Shown: positions 17,415 to 25,321 of the stretch, piece after piece
How positions within the stretch are numbered: position 1 is the first letter of the stretch
Layout: each line of letters opens with the position of its first letter
Assembly: GCF_947495285.1 (NCBI RefSeq)
Contig: NZ_CANLXZ010000010.1
Coordinates: 1 to 64,000 of the forward strand
Reading direction: 5' to 3'
Length of the DNA stretch: 64,000 bases
Source: an uncultured Nonlabens sp.
GTDB lineage: Bacteria; Bacteroidota; Bacteroidia; Flavobacteriales; Flavobacteriaceae
The notes under the pieces: generated by a model
Seen by the model: the letters and a program-made list of their open reading frames with translations, nothing else
Told to the model about the DNA's origin: nothing
Databases searched by the model: none
Position numbers and translations under genes: made by a program

Positions 17415-18959
17415 ATGCATACTATAAATTTCAAACAAACATTCCGTAATGAAGAGATTCTTGATAATGTCTTTATACTAACTACTAACCAATGGCAAAG
17501 CACAGAAGAGCAGCAGTTATCAGTAATTGAATCAGGACCAAAACAAGTGCTTTTTCACAACATCATAGAGCACATCCAGCAAGCTGAAGAGATGATTTGC
17601 TTACAATCTTTTCTTATTCAAGATACAAGTATCATAGACGCATTAGTTGAAGCAAGTCAAAGAGATGTTAAGGTTTTTATCCTAGATGCTGCAGAGACAC
17701 GATTAAAAACACAAGCTTACCCAGAGGATGATAATTTTATTACTGATGAGTATAAAGAAATGATAAACAAGAAGTTTAGAAGACATTTTGTACATCGTCA
17801 AGCAGAAAATCTACACGCAAAATTTATTTTGATTGATCCAAAATCAAACAATGCCAATGGATTTCTATTTACAGGTAACTTTAATGAAAAGCCTTTTAAA
17901 GAAAACCCAGAATTAGGTGTTGAACTTGATGAGATACAAACTAATGAGCTATTTAAGTTATTTGTATATCATTTTTGGGAACATACTACAGATGAGCAGA
18001 ATGACACCGAAACATTTGATAAAGTTCGACCAGCAAATAAATTCCAAGCACCACAACTAGATCACATTCTTTGCACATCTCCAAATGCGGGCTTGTCTAA
18101 TCTAAAGAGCACGTTAATTACCAGCATTAGTAATACTCAAGAGAGTATATCATTTTCAACTTTTGGTTTAGATATTGAGCACGAGTTAGCGAAAGAGATC
18201 TTAAGTAAAATTAAATCAGGGATTGAAGTGACCATCTTCTGTAGACCAAGAGAAAAAACTATTGTAAATCATATTTCGGAATTACAAAAAGCTGGCGCAA
18301 AAGTATTCTGCCATCCATTAATACACGCTAAAAGTATTATTGTGGACGATAAAGAAGCGTATGTTTTTACAGCAAACTTTGAAAAGCACGGAATGGATAA
18401 TGGATTTGAGGTTGGTATGCTTCTTAGTAATAGACAAACCAAAGATTTGATAGGAATACAGAATAAATGGAAACAGGATTTTCCGTTGACATTTCACTCT
18501 CAAAAAAGTGTACAAGAAATTAGCAACTACAATACGTTCAAAAACAAAGCACTAGTAACTGATAAAATTTCAGAAACTAAAAAAGTCAATCTGAAAAAAG
18601 AGATTACGAAACTATTAGACTTAGCTACTTTTTTTAAGGATACTAATGGAACAAATAATTTTGAAAAACATAAAAATTTAGAAGTCGATAAAGTCGCTAC
18701 ATTAAAAGGATTTGTAGAAAACGAATCAGAGAGATTAGAACCTATTGACGAAGTACTTTCTAAGGTATTGATTAAAAAAGTGAACACTTCAAAAATGAAG
18801 AAGGGAGAAAAGAAACCTCAAGAATCAGAGATTAAATGGATAGCTACCAATAAGACAGTTATTAATGTCGATTGGGTAAAGTCAAATAAAGAAGAGCTAC
18901 TGCAATACATTAATTCAAAATGGTCTGAATATAAAAATATGGAGCTTTATGGAAACTAA
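17415..18959 (+). CDS. Phospholipase-D-superfamily nuclease with two HKD motifs
   Basis: A 514-residue protein with two complete HxKx4D motifs. The first is H134/K136/D141 (HAKFILID) followed by GFLFTGNFNE; the second is H304/K306/D311 (HAKSIIVD) followed by AYVFTANFEKHG. Two such half-sites normally form one phosphodiesterase centre, as in Nuc-type nucleases and the DISARM protein DrmC. The C-terminal 150 residues are Lys/Glu-rich and may bind nucleic acid. It is probably the effector nuclease of this operon. It overlaps the regulator gene by 11 nt. No signal peptide is seen, so it should be cytoplasmic. Confidence 0.85.
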   Translation: MHTINFKQTFRNEEILDNVFILTTNQWQSTEEQQLSVIESGPKQVLFHNIIEHIQQAEEMICLQSFLIQDTSIIDALVEASQRDVKVFILDAAETRLKTQAYPEDDNFITDEYKEMINKKFRRHFVHRQAENLHAKFILIDPKSNNANGFLFTGNFNEKPFKENPELGVELDEIQTNELFKLFVYHFWEHTTDEQNDTETFDKVRPANKFQAPQLDHILCTSPNAGLSNLKSTLITSISNTQESISFSTFGLDIEHELAKEILSKIKSGIEVTIFCRPREKTIVNHISELQKAGAKVFCHPLIHAKSIIVDDKEAYVFTANFEKHGMDNGFEVGMLLSNRQTKDLIGIQNKWKQDFPLTFHSQKSVQEISNYNTFKNKALVTDKISETKKVNLKKEITKLLDLATFFKDTNGTNNFEKHKNLEVDKVATLKGFVENESERLEPIDEVLSKVLIKKVNTSKMKKGEKKPQESEIKWIATNKTVINVDWVKSNKEELLQYINSKWSEYKNMELYGN

Positions 18960-20514
18960 AAACTGTCTTTTAACCTGGGATTCCTACAATCACGGTTTCA
19001 TTGTTACTGCTAGAACTATTCTTGGTTTATTGGAGAATGAAAATATTTTGATAAATGAAGTCTTGTATTTGCATAACCAGCCATTAACTGATCTAAACAT
19101 AGCAGAAAGAAAGGTATTCTTCAAAGAAGAGCTAGATGCTAAAATTCTGATTGATAAGGACAGATTAGCCAAAGTAAAAAGGGTAAGAGATCAATTTGAA
19201 CTACAAGAAAGACCGTTCCCTATATTCAGAAATAAGGGAATCACAATAAAAAGTGTGACACATTACCAATCCATATATGATGGATTGGTACAATTACTTA
19301 AATCTGATTTCAGTACCTATTCAGGTAATTTACATATTAATGTTTCTCCAGGAACACCTCAAATGCACGTAGTATGGCTAATGCTCAATGCGAGTGGTTA
19401 TCTTCCAGAGAACACTAGACTATGGTCTAGTCAATGGTCGAAAGCAGATGATAGTTATGCAATAAATGAAATAAAATTTAAGCCTAAAACGTACCTAAGT
19501 GAAGTTCTCAAACGTAGGTTTAATGACGTATTTACTCCGCTAATAAATCCTAATGACACTCAATCTGGATTACGAAGGGAAGCAGAGAAACGTATTGAAG
19601 TTTTTGCGCATCTATTAAATGTTCCTATAATGCTTTTAGGCGAACGTGGAACAGGAAAGTCCACTTATGTCAGAGAGGTGATTGCTCCTTTACATACTAA
19701 TTTACCTTATAAAGAATTGGCTTGCGGAACTTTTAACGAAGAACTACTTAGAGGAGAACTTTTTGGATATATCAAAGGCGCATTTACAGGAGCAAATCAG
19801 GACAAAGACGGCATATTAGCTGAGTTTGAAAAAGGAGGTGTTCTATTTTTGGATGAAATTCAAGATTTATCAAAACCTTTACAACGTCAGCTTATTCAAG
19901 TTTTACAAACTGGTCAGTACTATCCTCTAGGATCTAATGAACCTAAAATCGCCAAATTCAGATTGATTACTGCTAGTAACAAGAGCTTTCAAGAATTAAA
20001 CGACACTTACTTAGATTTAGATTTTACAGACAGAATAGCTCGTTTTATAGTGGAGATACCGCCACTTAGAAAGTCAAGAGAAGATCTATCAAGATTTTGG
20101 AATGAAGCTTGGAAAAGCGTTCATAATAGCGATGATGGTCTAAAATTGATTAATACAACCGCGCTTGATAAGTTTTTAGCTGAAGATCAGCTTTTCGGAA
20201 ACTTTAGAGATTTACAACGACTTGCAGCACTTGTAGGTGCGTTTTATTTATCACATAAGAATCAAAAAGTTGCCGTAAAGGAGGCTATTTCAGAATTCAA
20301 AAAATGGTCAACTAAACAGCAACCAAACAAATCGAGTGATACTTTCTTTATAGATGGTAAAGATTATAATCACATTATTGCTCATTTTAATAAGGAACTA
20401 GTTCTCTGGGCTGAATCTAACTATGGTTCACTTCAGGAAGCAAGTAGAGTTCTAAAACGTTCAGAAAGCGCCCTAAGAAAGGATAAAAGTATGGAACGGT
20501 TGTTTAAGAGGTAA
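18949..20514 (+). CDS. RtcR-like sigma-54 activator with CARF-type sensor domain
   Basis: A 521-residue three-part regulator. Residues 1-180 form a Rossmann-like CARF domain resembling that of RtcR; the phosphate-binding turn NVSPGTPQMHVVWLML (about 131-146) aligns with the ITTGT loop of RtcR. Residues 200-440 are an AAA+ bacterial enhancer-binding module with Walker A GERGTGKST (231-239), the sigma-54 contact loop GAFTGA (277-282) intact and Walker B VLFLDE (298-303). A short Fis-like helix-turn-helix ends the protein (GSLQEASRVLKRSESALRKD). RtcR is held inactive until it senses an RNA-damage ligand. Here the same design sits at the end of a helicase/PLD operon with its own -24/-12 promoter, so positive autoregulation on infection or RNA damage is likely. 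Confidence 0.85.
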   Translation: METKNCLLTWDSYNHGFIVTARTILGLLENENILINEVLYLHNQPLTDLNIAERKVFFKEELDAKILIDKDRLAKVKRVRDQFELQERPFPIFRNKGITIKSVTHYQSIYDGLVQLLKSDFSTYSGNLHINVSPGTPQMHVVWLMLNASGYLPENTRLWSSQWSKADDSYAINEIKFKPKTYLSEVLKRRFNDVFTPLINPNDTQSGLRREAEKRIEVFAHLLNVPIMLLGERGTGKSTYVREVIAPLHTNLPYKELACGTFNEELLRGELFGYIKGAFTGANQDKDGILAEFEKGGVLFLDEIQDLSKPLQRQLIQVLQTGQYYPLGSNEPKIAKFRLITASNKSFQELNDTYLDLDFTDRIARFIVEIPPLRKSREDLSRFWNEAWKSVHNSDDGLKLINTTALDKFLAEDQLFGNFRDLQRLAALVGAFYLSHKNQKVAVKEAISEFKKWSTKQQPNKSSDTFFIDGKDYNHIIAHFNKELVLWAESNYGSLQEASRVLKRSESALRKDKSMERLFKR

Positions 20515-20515
20515 G

Positions 20516-20525
20516 TGTCAAACAA
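20516..20525 (+). repeat. 10-bp terminal inverted repeat, left copy (TGTCAAACAA)
   Basis: It overlaps the stop codon of the last gene of the capsid-type module. An inverted exact copy lies at 37261-37270, just outside the first gene of the module. It may mark the ends of the inserted segment; flanking bases do not extend the match. Confidence 0.3.
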
Positions 20526-21054
20526 AAGGATTAACCTCCGCAGGCGTCCCACTTGGATATCCCCAAGCAACATACTGCGACTTAAGATCATCCGTATCAA
20601 GATGTACAAAGGTTCTACCTACTCCAATGCGTTTAAATCCAACATCACGAGCCACAGAAACTAAGTGATTTCGGATAAATGTAGTTTGAGCCTTTATATC
20701 TACAGCTTTACAGGTAGGGATTTTATGGGACGAACTGGAAACGCCGCCCACTTTTTTGTTGTGTGATGGGCTACGAGCTCCAGAGTTGATCCATTGAAAA
20801 ATGGGATAGCCTGTTCTGGCTTCCAGTTGCTGAAGCATAAAAATTAATTGCCTATCCATACAATTACCAGAACCAGGAATATCTGGACTGTCAAAAACCG
20901 ACAAGTCGATAGGACGTCGATAGATTTGTACCACTTGATTTTTAACTGACTTTACTTTTGATTTTCTGTAAATAACAAAAGCACCTATCATCAAAATTGA
21001 CAAGGTGCCTAATCCAACATAGATATGTTGATTGTTACTTTTTACCACAACCAC
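20518..21054 (-). CDS. Membrane-anchored M15-family D-Ala-D-Ala peptidase
   Basis: A 178-residue protein with one N-terminal membrane span (about 10-28) and a peptidase M15A domain. Zinc ligands are all present: H110 in SSSHK, D119 in AVDIK and H151 in FVHLD, together with the lead-in GARSPSHNKKVGGVS. M15A enzymes cut peptidoglycan stem peptides, and this one is the last gene of the capsid-type module. It is a plausible lysis or entry enzyme carried in the particle membrane. The start overlaps the 48-codon gene upstream by 20 nt. Confidence 0.85.
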   Translation of the reverse strand: MVVVKSNNQHIYVGLGTLSILMIGAFVIYRKSKVKSVKNQVVQIYRRPIDLSVFDSPDIPGSGNCMDRQLIFMLQQLEARTGYPIFQWINSGARSPSHNKKVGGVSSSSHKIPTCKAVDIKAQTTFIRNHLVSVARDVGFKRIGVGRTFVHLDTDDLKSQYVAWGYPSGTPAEVNPFV

Positions 21055-21181
21055 ATCCTTTTGCAGACTCTTTGCTTTTCTTGTATCTCAAGAATAGGTC
21101 GGAACTTATTTTTACAGCGCTTAATAGTATAAACGCTCCAAAAATATAGTTCAATGTATTATTTCCTTTATCTACGTTCAT
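21035..21181 (-). CDS. 48-residue single-span membrane protein with Cys-rich tail
   Basis: This small frame fills the only gap in this part of the module. ATG is at 21181-21179 and TAA at 21037-21035. One membrane span (YIFGAFILLSAVKI) is followed by a basic stretch and a tail CGCGKK. It overlaps the neighbouring genes by 14 and 20 nt, the close packing seen throughout the module. Function unknown; possibly an integral membrane component of the particle. Confidence 0.6.
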   Translation of the reverse strand: MNVDKGNNTLNYIFGAFILLSAVKISSDLFLRYKKSKESAKGCGCGKK

Positions 21182-21500
21182 TGCTTTTTTGCTTATTAAA
21201 AATTTGAATTTCTTCTTCTAACTGCTCGATATACTTTTCAAGATCAGTGATACGATCTCGTTGTTTAGTTATCGTTTTATTCATCAAGGTATTCTTGCTC
21301 TCCAGTTGTTTTAAACGCTTTTCCATATTCTCAGACCATAGCTTATAGTTTTCCACTACAAGACTATTGGCCTGGACGTTCAGGTTACGTATTTCAGCAC
21401 TTTTAAGACGTCTTTGCGTCCCATATTGCAATAGCACTTCAATGAGTTTCCAAAACCCAGTAGCACCCAGTACAATTGCAAGTATTTTGATTAAATCCAT
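21168..21500 (-). CDS. Small membrane protein with long coiled coil
   Basis: A 110-residue protein: one N-terminal span (IKILAIVLGATGFWKLIEVLL) and then an uninterrupted coiled coil from about 35 to 105. No enzymatic motif. Such bitopic coiled-coil proteins are frequent in late regions of Bacteroidota phages. It may act as a spacer between membrane and shell, or as a spanin-like lysis factor. Confidence 0.7.
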   Translation of the reverse strand: MDLIKILAIVLGATGFWKLIEVLLQYGTQRRLKSAEIRNLNVQANSLVVENYKLWSENMEKRLKQLESKNTLMNKTITKQRDRITDLEKYIEQLEEEIQIFNKQKSNERR

Positions 21501-21515
21501 TACTTTTTAGATTAC

Positions 21516-21529
21516 GTTTTCGCGAAAGC
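21516..21529. repeat. GCTTTCGCGAAAGC palindrome, copy 5 (one mismatch)
   Basis: GTTTTCGCGAAAGC in the short gap between two module genes. It is the only copy outside a coding sequence. Confidence 0.75.
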
Positions 21530-21542
21530 ATCATTATTTTTA

Positions 21543-22076
21543 TTACAGCGTTTTAGAAACTCGTGTTCTTCTTACAATTACTGGCTCAGATTCTTCGATT
21601 TCATCTCTCTCGATGACATCTGGAGGCAATACAAATATTCCACCTGAGAACGGTCTGAATTTCAGTGGAAGCTCAGCCACATAAGGGTTAACATTAAAGA
21701 TGATTTCATCTTCTGGATCGTTAAAAATGCCACTTACAAATACACGACCGTCATCATCTATTGCATAGTAAAATGGTTTTCCTTGACGGCTCAAAAGTGT
21801 TCCTGTATGCTCGCCTTGTTGGTTTTTGTTGATTGGTGCTGGTAGACTCAACTGCCAGCCCGCAATTTCCTTTCTTCCAGATCTGGAGCGCAATCTAATG
21901 TCTTTGCCAATGACGATATTCTCGTTAATCACTGCATAAATATTACGTCCAGGTGAGTGCAACATATCTGCATTTAATTGATTAGATGGCACACTCAGCT
22001 CACGCTGAGTGTTTGCTATTAATCCGCCACGTTGTGTTTTGATTATTACATTACTTTGATATCCTACTATACTCAT
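21543..22076 (-). CDS. Beta-rich probable structural protein
   Basis: A 177-residue protein without a membrane span or known motif. It is rich in predicted beta-strands (VNPYVAELPLKFRPFSGGIFVL) and ends in a basic RRTRVSKTL tail. Position among particle genes suggests a minor structural protein. It starts where the upstream gene stops (1-nt overlap). Confidence 0.65.
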   Translation of the reverse strand: MSIVGYQSNVIIKTQRGGLIANTQRELSVPSNQLNADMLHSPGRNIYAVINENIVIGKDIRLRSRSGRKEIAGWQLSLPAPINKNQQGEHTGTLLSRQGKPFYYAIDDDGRVFVSGIFNDPEDEIIFNVNPYVAELPLKFRPFSGGIFVLPPDVIERDEIEESEPVIVRRTRVSKTL

Positions 22077-22504
22077 TATTGTGCTATTATTATTCCGGTT
22101 AGTATGAGTAAGCCTCCGCCAAAAAACCAGCGCTCCAGCTTACCTCTTTTTATTTGTTTGTGCTGTCTTTTAATGGTCAAGTTCAGCTCTTGAATATGTG
22201 ACTCATCATTATCTTGAATGATAACAAGGTTTTCAACTTTACGCTCCAACTTAAATATGATCGTATCCTTTTTTTGAGTGAGATACTGCCATCTATAGTT
22301 CCGTAATTGCAGCGTGTCTATAATACTATCTTGGTAAACACTGAACTCTAATCGCTTTGCCAGATACTTGGATTGTGACAAATCAAAACAGAAGTATTTT
22401 TCACTCTTTATATCTTGTACTATCGGCTGTAAATCCTGAGAAATACTCATACAAGTCCATAGCAGACATCCTATCAATAGTATTAATTTTTTCATCCAGT
22501 GCAT
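22076..22504 (-). CDS. Exported coiled-coil protein with C-terminal membrane span
   Basis: A 142-residue frame. Met4 begins a signal peptide (MKKLILLIGCLLWTCMSIS), so the true start may be at 22495. A periplasmic coiled coil follows (about 90-120), then a C-terminal span (WFFGGGLLILTGIIIA). The first third lies inside the end of the previous gene in another frame (about 95-104 nt overlap), far longer than other overlaps here. Embedded pairs with coiled coils recall i-spanin/o-spanin gene pairs, but the Cys at the end of the signal peptide is not in a good lipobox. Confidence 0.65.
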   Translation of the reverse strand: MHWMKKLILLIGCLLWTCMSISQDLQPIVQDIKSEKYFCFDLSQSKYLAKRLEFSVYQDSIIDTLQLRNYRWQYLTQKKDTIIFKLERKVENLVIIQDNDESHIQELNLTIKRQHKQIKRGKLERWFFGGGLLILTGIIIAQ

Positions 22505-22751
22505 TTTGTAAATTTTCTATCGTTTTATGGCTTGAGACTATTTTACCAGTTAAGCTATCCGTTTGCTTTTTTAGCCTTTTTATTTCTTCATCAAGGGTTA
22601 CATTCTCAATTGAGAGTAGTTCGTTTTCCTCTTCTAATTTCTGAATAGTGTCATTGTTCAAAGCTTCTTCGTGCGGAATGATGTAAAAGATGAGCAAGAC
22701 AATAATCCCTGCAATCCAAAGCACTAATAAAAAAGGTTTCCAAAACTTCAT
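22401..22751 (-). CDS. Membrane-anchored coiled-coil protein (i-spanin-like)
   Basis: A 116-residue protein: one N-terminal span (PFLLVLWIAGIIVLLIFYII) and an outward coiled coil (about 33-90) that is rich in Glu, Lys and Leu. The topology is that of Rz-type inner-membrane spanins. Its 3' end overlaps the next exported coiled-coil gene by about 100 nt. The start overlaps the holin-like gene upstream by 1 nt. Lysis function is inferred from topology and context only. Confidence 0.65.
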   Translation of the reverse strand: MKFWKPFLLVLWIAGIIVLLIFYIIPHEEALNNDTIQKLEEENELLSIENVTLDEEIKRLKKQTDSLTGKIVSSHKTIENLQNALDEKINTIDRMSAMDLYEYFSGFTADSTRYKE

Positions 22752-23074
22752 TACTCTTTGGGTTTCGTTTGAAATAGCTTGTTCAAAAACTTCTCTAATA
22801 AGAGTTTATGAAAGACCAATGCAAAAGCAAAAGACTGTAATAAACACTCAATCATTTTTATTTGATAACCTCTCAAGAAAAACAGCGCAACGCCGTAAAT
22901 AATGCCAATTATGAGCACACGATAACGAGTCGCAATTTTGAGCTTAAAGACTTCATAGAAAAAGTTGGTTGAGCGGTAATGATTGAGACCATAAGCAATC
23001 ACTATAAAGGTGAGTATATAAGCCCAGTCCAGACTGTTTAAATAATTGGATATGTGTGCTAAAATTTCTATCAT
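22751..23074 (-). CDS. Multi-span membrane protein (holin-like)
   Basis: A 107-residue, very hydrophobic protein with three or four predicted spans (WAYILTFIVIAYGL, VLIIGIIYGVALFFL, LLQSFAFALVFHKLLL) and a Lys-rich C-terminus. Size, charge and position just before coiled-coil membrane genes fit a phage holin. No family could be named. Confidence 0.6.
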   Translation of the reverse strand: MIEILAHISNYLNSLDWAYILTFIVIAYGLNHYRSTNFFYEVFKLKIATRYRVLIIGIIYGVALFFLRGYQIKMIECLLQSFAFALVFHKLLLEKFLNKLFQTKPKE

Positions 23075-23319
23075 TTTAATTGTGTTTTAAGGGTTGATTT
23101 TATGCTTTTAATATCTGCTTGTAACGCCACTATTTGATGATTAGGAAATAGATTCTTAGTCAAATGTGCTACTAAAACTATGGTTGCTCCAGAAGCTAAT
23201 AGCGCAAGAATTATCTTGGTTAATGTTTGATTGGTAAGTGTGACTGTAACTTCTGTTTTGATACCATCTTTATCTACCAGACCGTCTATTAAATCTTTAA
23301 TGCTTCTCTTTTCTGCCAT
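23071..23319 (-). CDS. Small single-span protein
   Basis: An 82-residue protein: a charged N-terminus (MAEKRSIKDLIDGLVDK), a membrane span (LTKIILALLASGATIVLVAHL) and a short helix at the end. It overlaps both neighbours (23 and 4 nt). Function unknown; one of many bitopic proteins in this module. Confidence 0.65.
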   Translation of the reverse strand: MAEKRSIKDLIDGLVDKDGIKTEVTVTLTNQTLTKIILALLASGATIVLVAHLTKNLFPNHQIVALQADIKSIKSTLKTQLK

Positions 23320-23800
23320 CTTTTTGTTGCTTTTTTATCTTACCCATTTTTCGTTCGTTAAATAGCTGTTCTGACACTTCTTTTACTTTGTAAAGTCTTA
23401 AAACACGTTCTTCAGTAATGGCATCAAACTCATCAGTAATTATGCCTTTTGCTGCTCCGTGATTTTTCAAGAGATACACACGTAGTTGATAGACGCGTTC
23501 TCCTTTGCTTCCTGATTTTAAAGGGAAATCATCATTGGGTTCTGGCAGTACTTCGGGCTTATTGACAATTGCTTTCTTTTCTTTTTCTAAGGAAACAATA
23601 GGCTTTATTTCTACAACAGGAATCACTTTTTTAACAGGTGTAGGTTTATCTTCGTTTTCAGATTTTGATTCCTCAACAATGGTAAATTCAGTATCCTCAA
23701 CAGTTTCTTCTTTATCTCTAAAGAGGACGTAACCCAATAATCCTAATCCCAAAAGCCCACCTGCGATAAGTAATCCTTTTTGCATCGTTTGTTCGCTCAT
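23297..23800 (-). CDS. Membrane-anchored protein with peptidoglycan-binding-like domain
   Basis: A 167-residue protein with an N-terminal span (GLLIAGGLLGLGLLGYVLF), a Glu/Lys/Pro-rich linker (about 30-90) and a C-terminal domain beginning LKSGSKGERVYQLRVYLL. The opening matches the start of the PG_binding_1 fold, although the rest is divergent. It is probably a paralogue of the adjacent upstream gene, with the same layout and the same GS-x-V-LQ-YL opening. The domain would anchor the particle to the cell wall. Confidence 0.65.
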   Translation of the reverse strand: MSEQTMQKGLLIAGGLLGLGLLGYVLFRDKEETVEDTEFTIVEESKSENEDKPTPVKKVIPVVEIKPIVSLEKEKKAIVNKPEVLPEPNDDFPLKSGSKGERVYQLRVYLLKNHGAAKGIITDEFDAITEERVLRLYKVKEVSEQLFNERKMGKIKKQQKDGRKEKH

Positions 23801-24300
23801 TATTTCCCAAGACTTGACAACGCTTTTCGCATTCCTGCGATATCGGCTTGCGTGAATACTGTTTTCTTTAATCGTTTTTGCGCAGCTCGTGAAGTTTTAG
23901 GACCAAACTGTCCATCAACACCATCTCGTTTTGGTCCCGTTTTACCTAAATCTTCTTTGTAGATTTTCAGGTAACGCTGTAATATTTTCACATCAGGATG
24001 ACGGCTTCCATATTTGATAGGATAGCCTGTTTTAGTAATAACTGGTTTCGTACTTGAACCTGATGATGTTGAAGAACTTGGAATAAACGGTGGTGTTTGA
24101 TAGCTGGACGAACCGCTTGCAACCGTTGTAACTCCAGAAGAAGCACTTGCTAATTCAGCTTCTTTTTTCTCTTTCTTCTTTGTCATAAAATAATACGCAG
24201 TAGCAGCTCCTGCGAGTACCACGATAACACCACCTACCACTATAAGGTCTTTATTTTTCGTCATAAATGATGGATTTGCTGTTGTTGATTTCTGTTTCAT
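23800..24300 (-). CDS. Membrane-anchored PG_binding_1 protein
   Basis: A 166-residue protein with one N-terminal span (DLIVVGGVIVVLAGAATAYYF), a Ser/Thr-rich linker (about 55-90) and a peptidoglycan-binding domain. In that domain YGSRHPDVKILQRYLKIY and GVDGQFGPKTSRAAQKRLKK are the two hallmark segments (G-D-G-FG-T--A). The domain binds the peptide part of the wall. The anchoring span would place it on a membrane inside or around a particle. Two such genes lie in tandem here. Confidence 0.78.
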   Translation of the reverse strand: MKQKSTTANPSFMTKNKDLIVVGGVIVVLAGAATAYYFMTKKKEKKEAELASASSGVTTVASGSSSYQTPPFIPSSSTSSGSSTKPVITKTGYPIKYGSRHPDVKILQRYLKIYKEDLGKTGPKRDGVDGQFGPKTSRAAQKRLKKTVFTQADIAGMRKALSSLGK

Positions 24301-24309
24301 TGGTTCGAT

Positions 24310-24831
24310 TTATGATTGATAATTTGGAAGGCGTTGTACATATTTTGAAACATATTCCTTCATTTCACTTTGACTCAAAAAGCTATTTAAGTGTTGCCAC
24401 ATATCTTTTTTATAGAGCTGGTAATAAGCTTTTGAAAGACTTGCGATTTGTGTTTTATCACGCAGCTTTTTACCGAAAACATCTTTTATAACCTCTTCAT
24501 CGTCATTAAAAGCGCCTTTAGCATCTTTAATGATTTTAGCGAGCTTTTTAGCAGAGGCATCGTCAAGTACTTGAATGCTTTTTGGCGCTACCCATTTCTG
24601 CACATCTGTGAGGTAGTTCATATCAAATGGACTGTTCCAATTTGGCTCTTGCTTGGTAGATCCTACATTTCCAGTAGTGACTTGCACACCAGTTCCTATA
24701 GAAGCCGTTGTTGTAGATTGTAGAGATTGTTGCTTTGTACGCTTTCGCGAAAGCGTAACAAAAACACCGATACCGACAACGCCAAGTCCTGCGCCACCTA
24801 TCATCCACCATCCTGTTTTTGATATTTCCAT
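24310..24831 (-). CDS. Membrane-anchored helical protein, paralogue A
   Basis: A 173-residue protein with an N-terminal span (MIGGAGLGVVGIGVFVTL) and a helical domain from about 75 to 173. It aligns with the next upstream gene: AKKLAKIIKDAKGAF-DDEEVI parallels ADQIHKAWGSWY-DDEEQVY, then a KTQIASLSKAYYQLY / KVQVSQVAKAYQETY pair, then a common end RLPNYQS / ALPNYRT. The DDEE helical domain is of a type found in Bacteroidota phage proteins, function unknown. One palindrome copy (LSRK) follows the membrane span. Confidence 0.65.
   Translation of the reverse strand: MEISKTGWWMIGGAGLGVVGIGVFVTLSRKRTKQQSLQSTTTASIGTGVQVTTGNVGSTKQEPNWNSPFDMNYLTDVQKWVAPKSIQVLDDASAKKLAKIIKDAKGAFNDDEEVIKDVFGKKLRDKTQIASLSKAYYQLYKKDMWQHLNSFLSQSEMKEYVSKYVQRLPNYQS
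24741..24754. repeat. GCTTTCGCGAAAGC palindrome, copy 6
   Basis: Exact copy; on the minus strand it encodes LSRK directly after the membrane span of the host protein. Confidence 0.9.
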
Positions 24832-24832
24832 A

Positions 24833-25321
24833 TTAAGCTGTTCTGTAATTAGGTAGTGCTTTTACAATGTTGAGCACTATGGTTATTTCTTCTTTGTCAA
24901 AGCGATCTTTGAGCGTGTCAATAAGGTTTTTAGAGTAGGTTTCTTGATAAGCTTTTGCTACTTGTGACACCTGAACTTTATCCTTCATTTTTCGGATCAC
25001 ACCATAAACTTGTTCTTCATCATCGCCACCTTGATACCAGCTTCCCCAAGCTTTATGAATCTGGTCTGCATAGCGAGAAGCAGCACTTGTTTTTAACACC
25101 AACACTTCGCGATTTACTGTTTGTAATACCTTATTCAGAAAATGAATGTCAAAAGCATTTTGTGAGGTTAGTCCACTTGAAATAGGCTGGATCTGTGCTT
25201 GAATAGCAGTTAGCAATTTACTGGTGCGTAGGTCACGACTGCGCTTTCTCATTGAGAAAAACGTCGTTCCTATAAAGAGCGTTCCCACACTTGCGCCTAT
25301 GATTTTATACGTCATACTCAT
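24833..25321 (-). CDS. Membrane-anchored helical protein, paralogue B
   Basis: A 162-residue protein with the same layout as the 173-residue product downstream: one N-terminal span (IIGASVGTLFIGTTFF), a short basic stretch and a helical domain with DDEEQVYGVIRKMKDK. It ends in PNYRTA where the paralogue ends in PNYQS. The two are tandem duplicates that have diverged strongly outside the DDEE and PNY motifs. Probably a membrane component of the particle. Confidence 0.65.
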   Translation of the reverse strand: MSMTYKIIGASVGTLFIGTTFFSMRKRSRDLRTSKLLTAIQAQIQPISSGLTSQNAFDIHFLNKVLQTVNREVLVLKTSAASRYADQIHKAWGSWYQGGDDEEQVYGVIRKMKDKVQVSQVAKAYQETYSKNLIDTLKDRFDKEEITIVLNIVKALPNYRTA

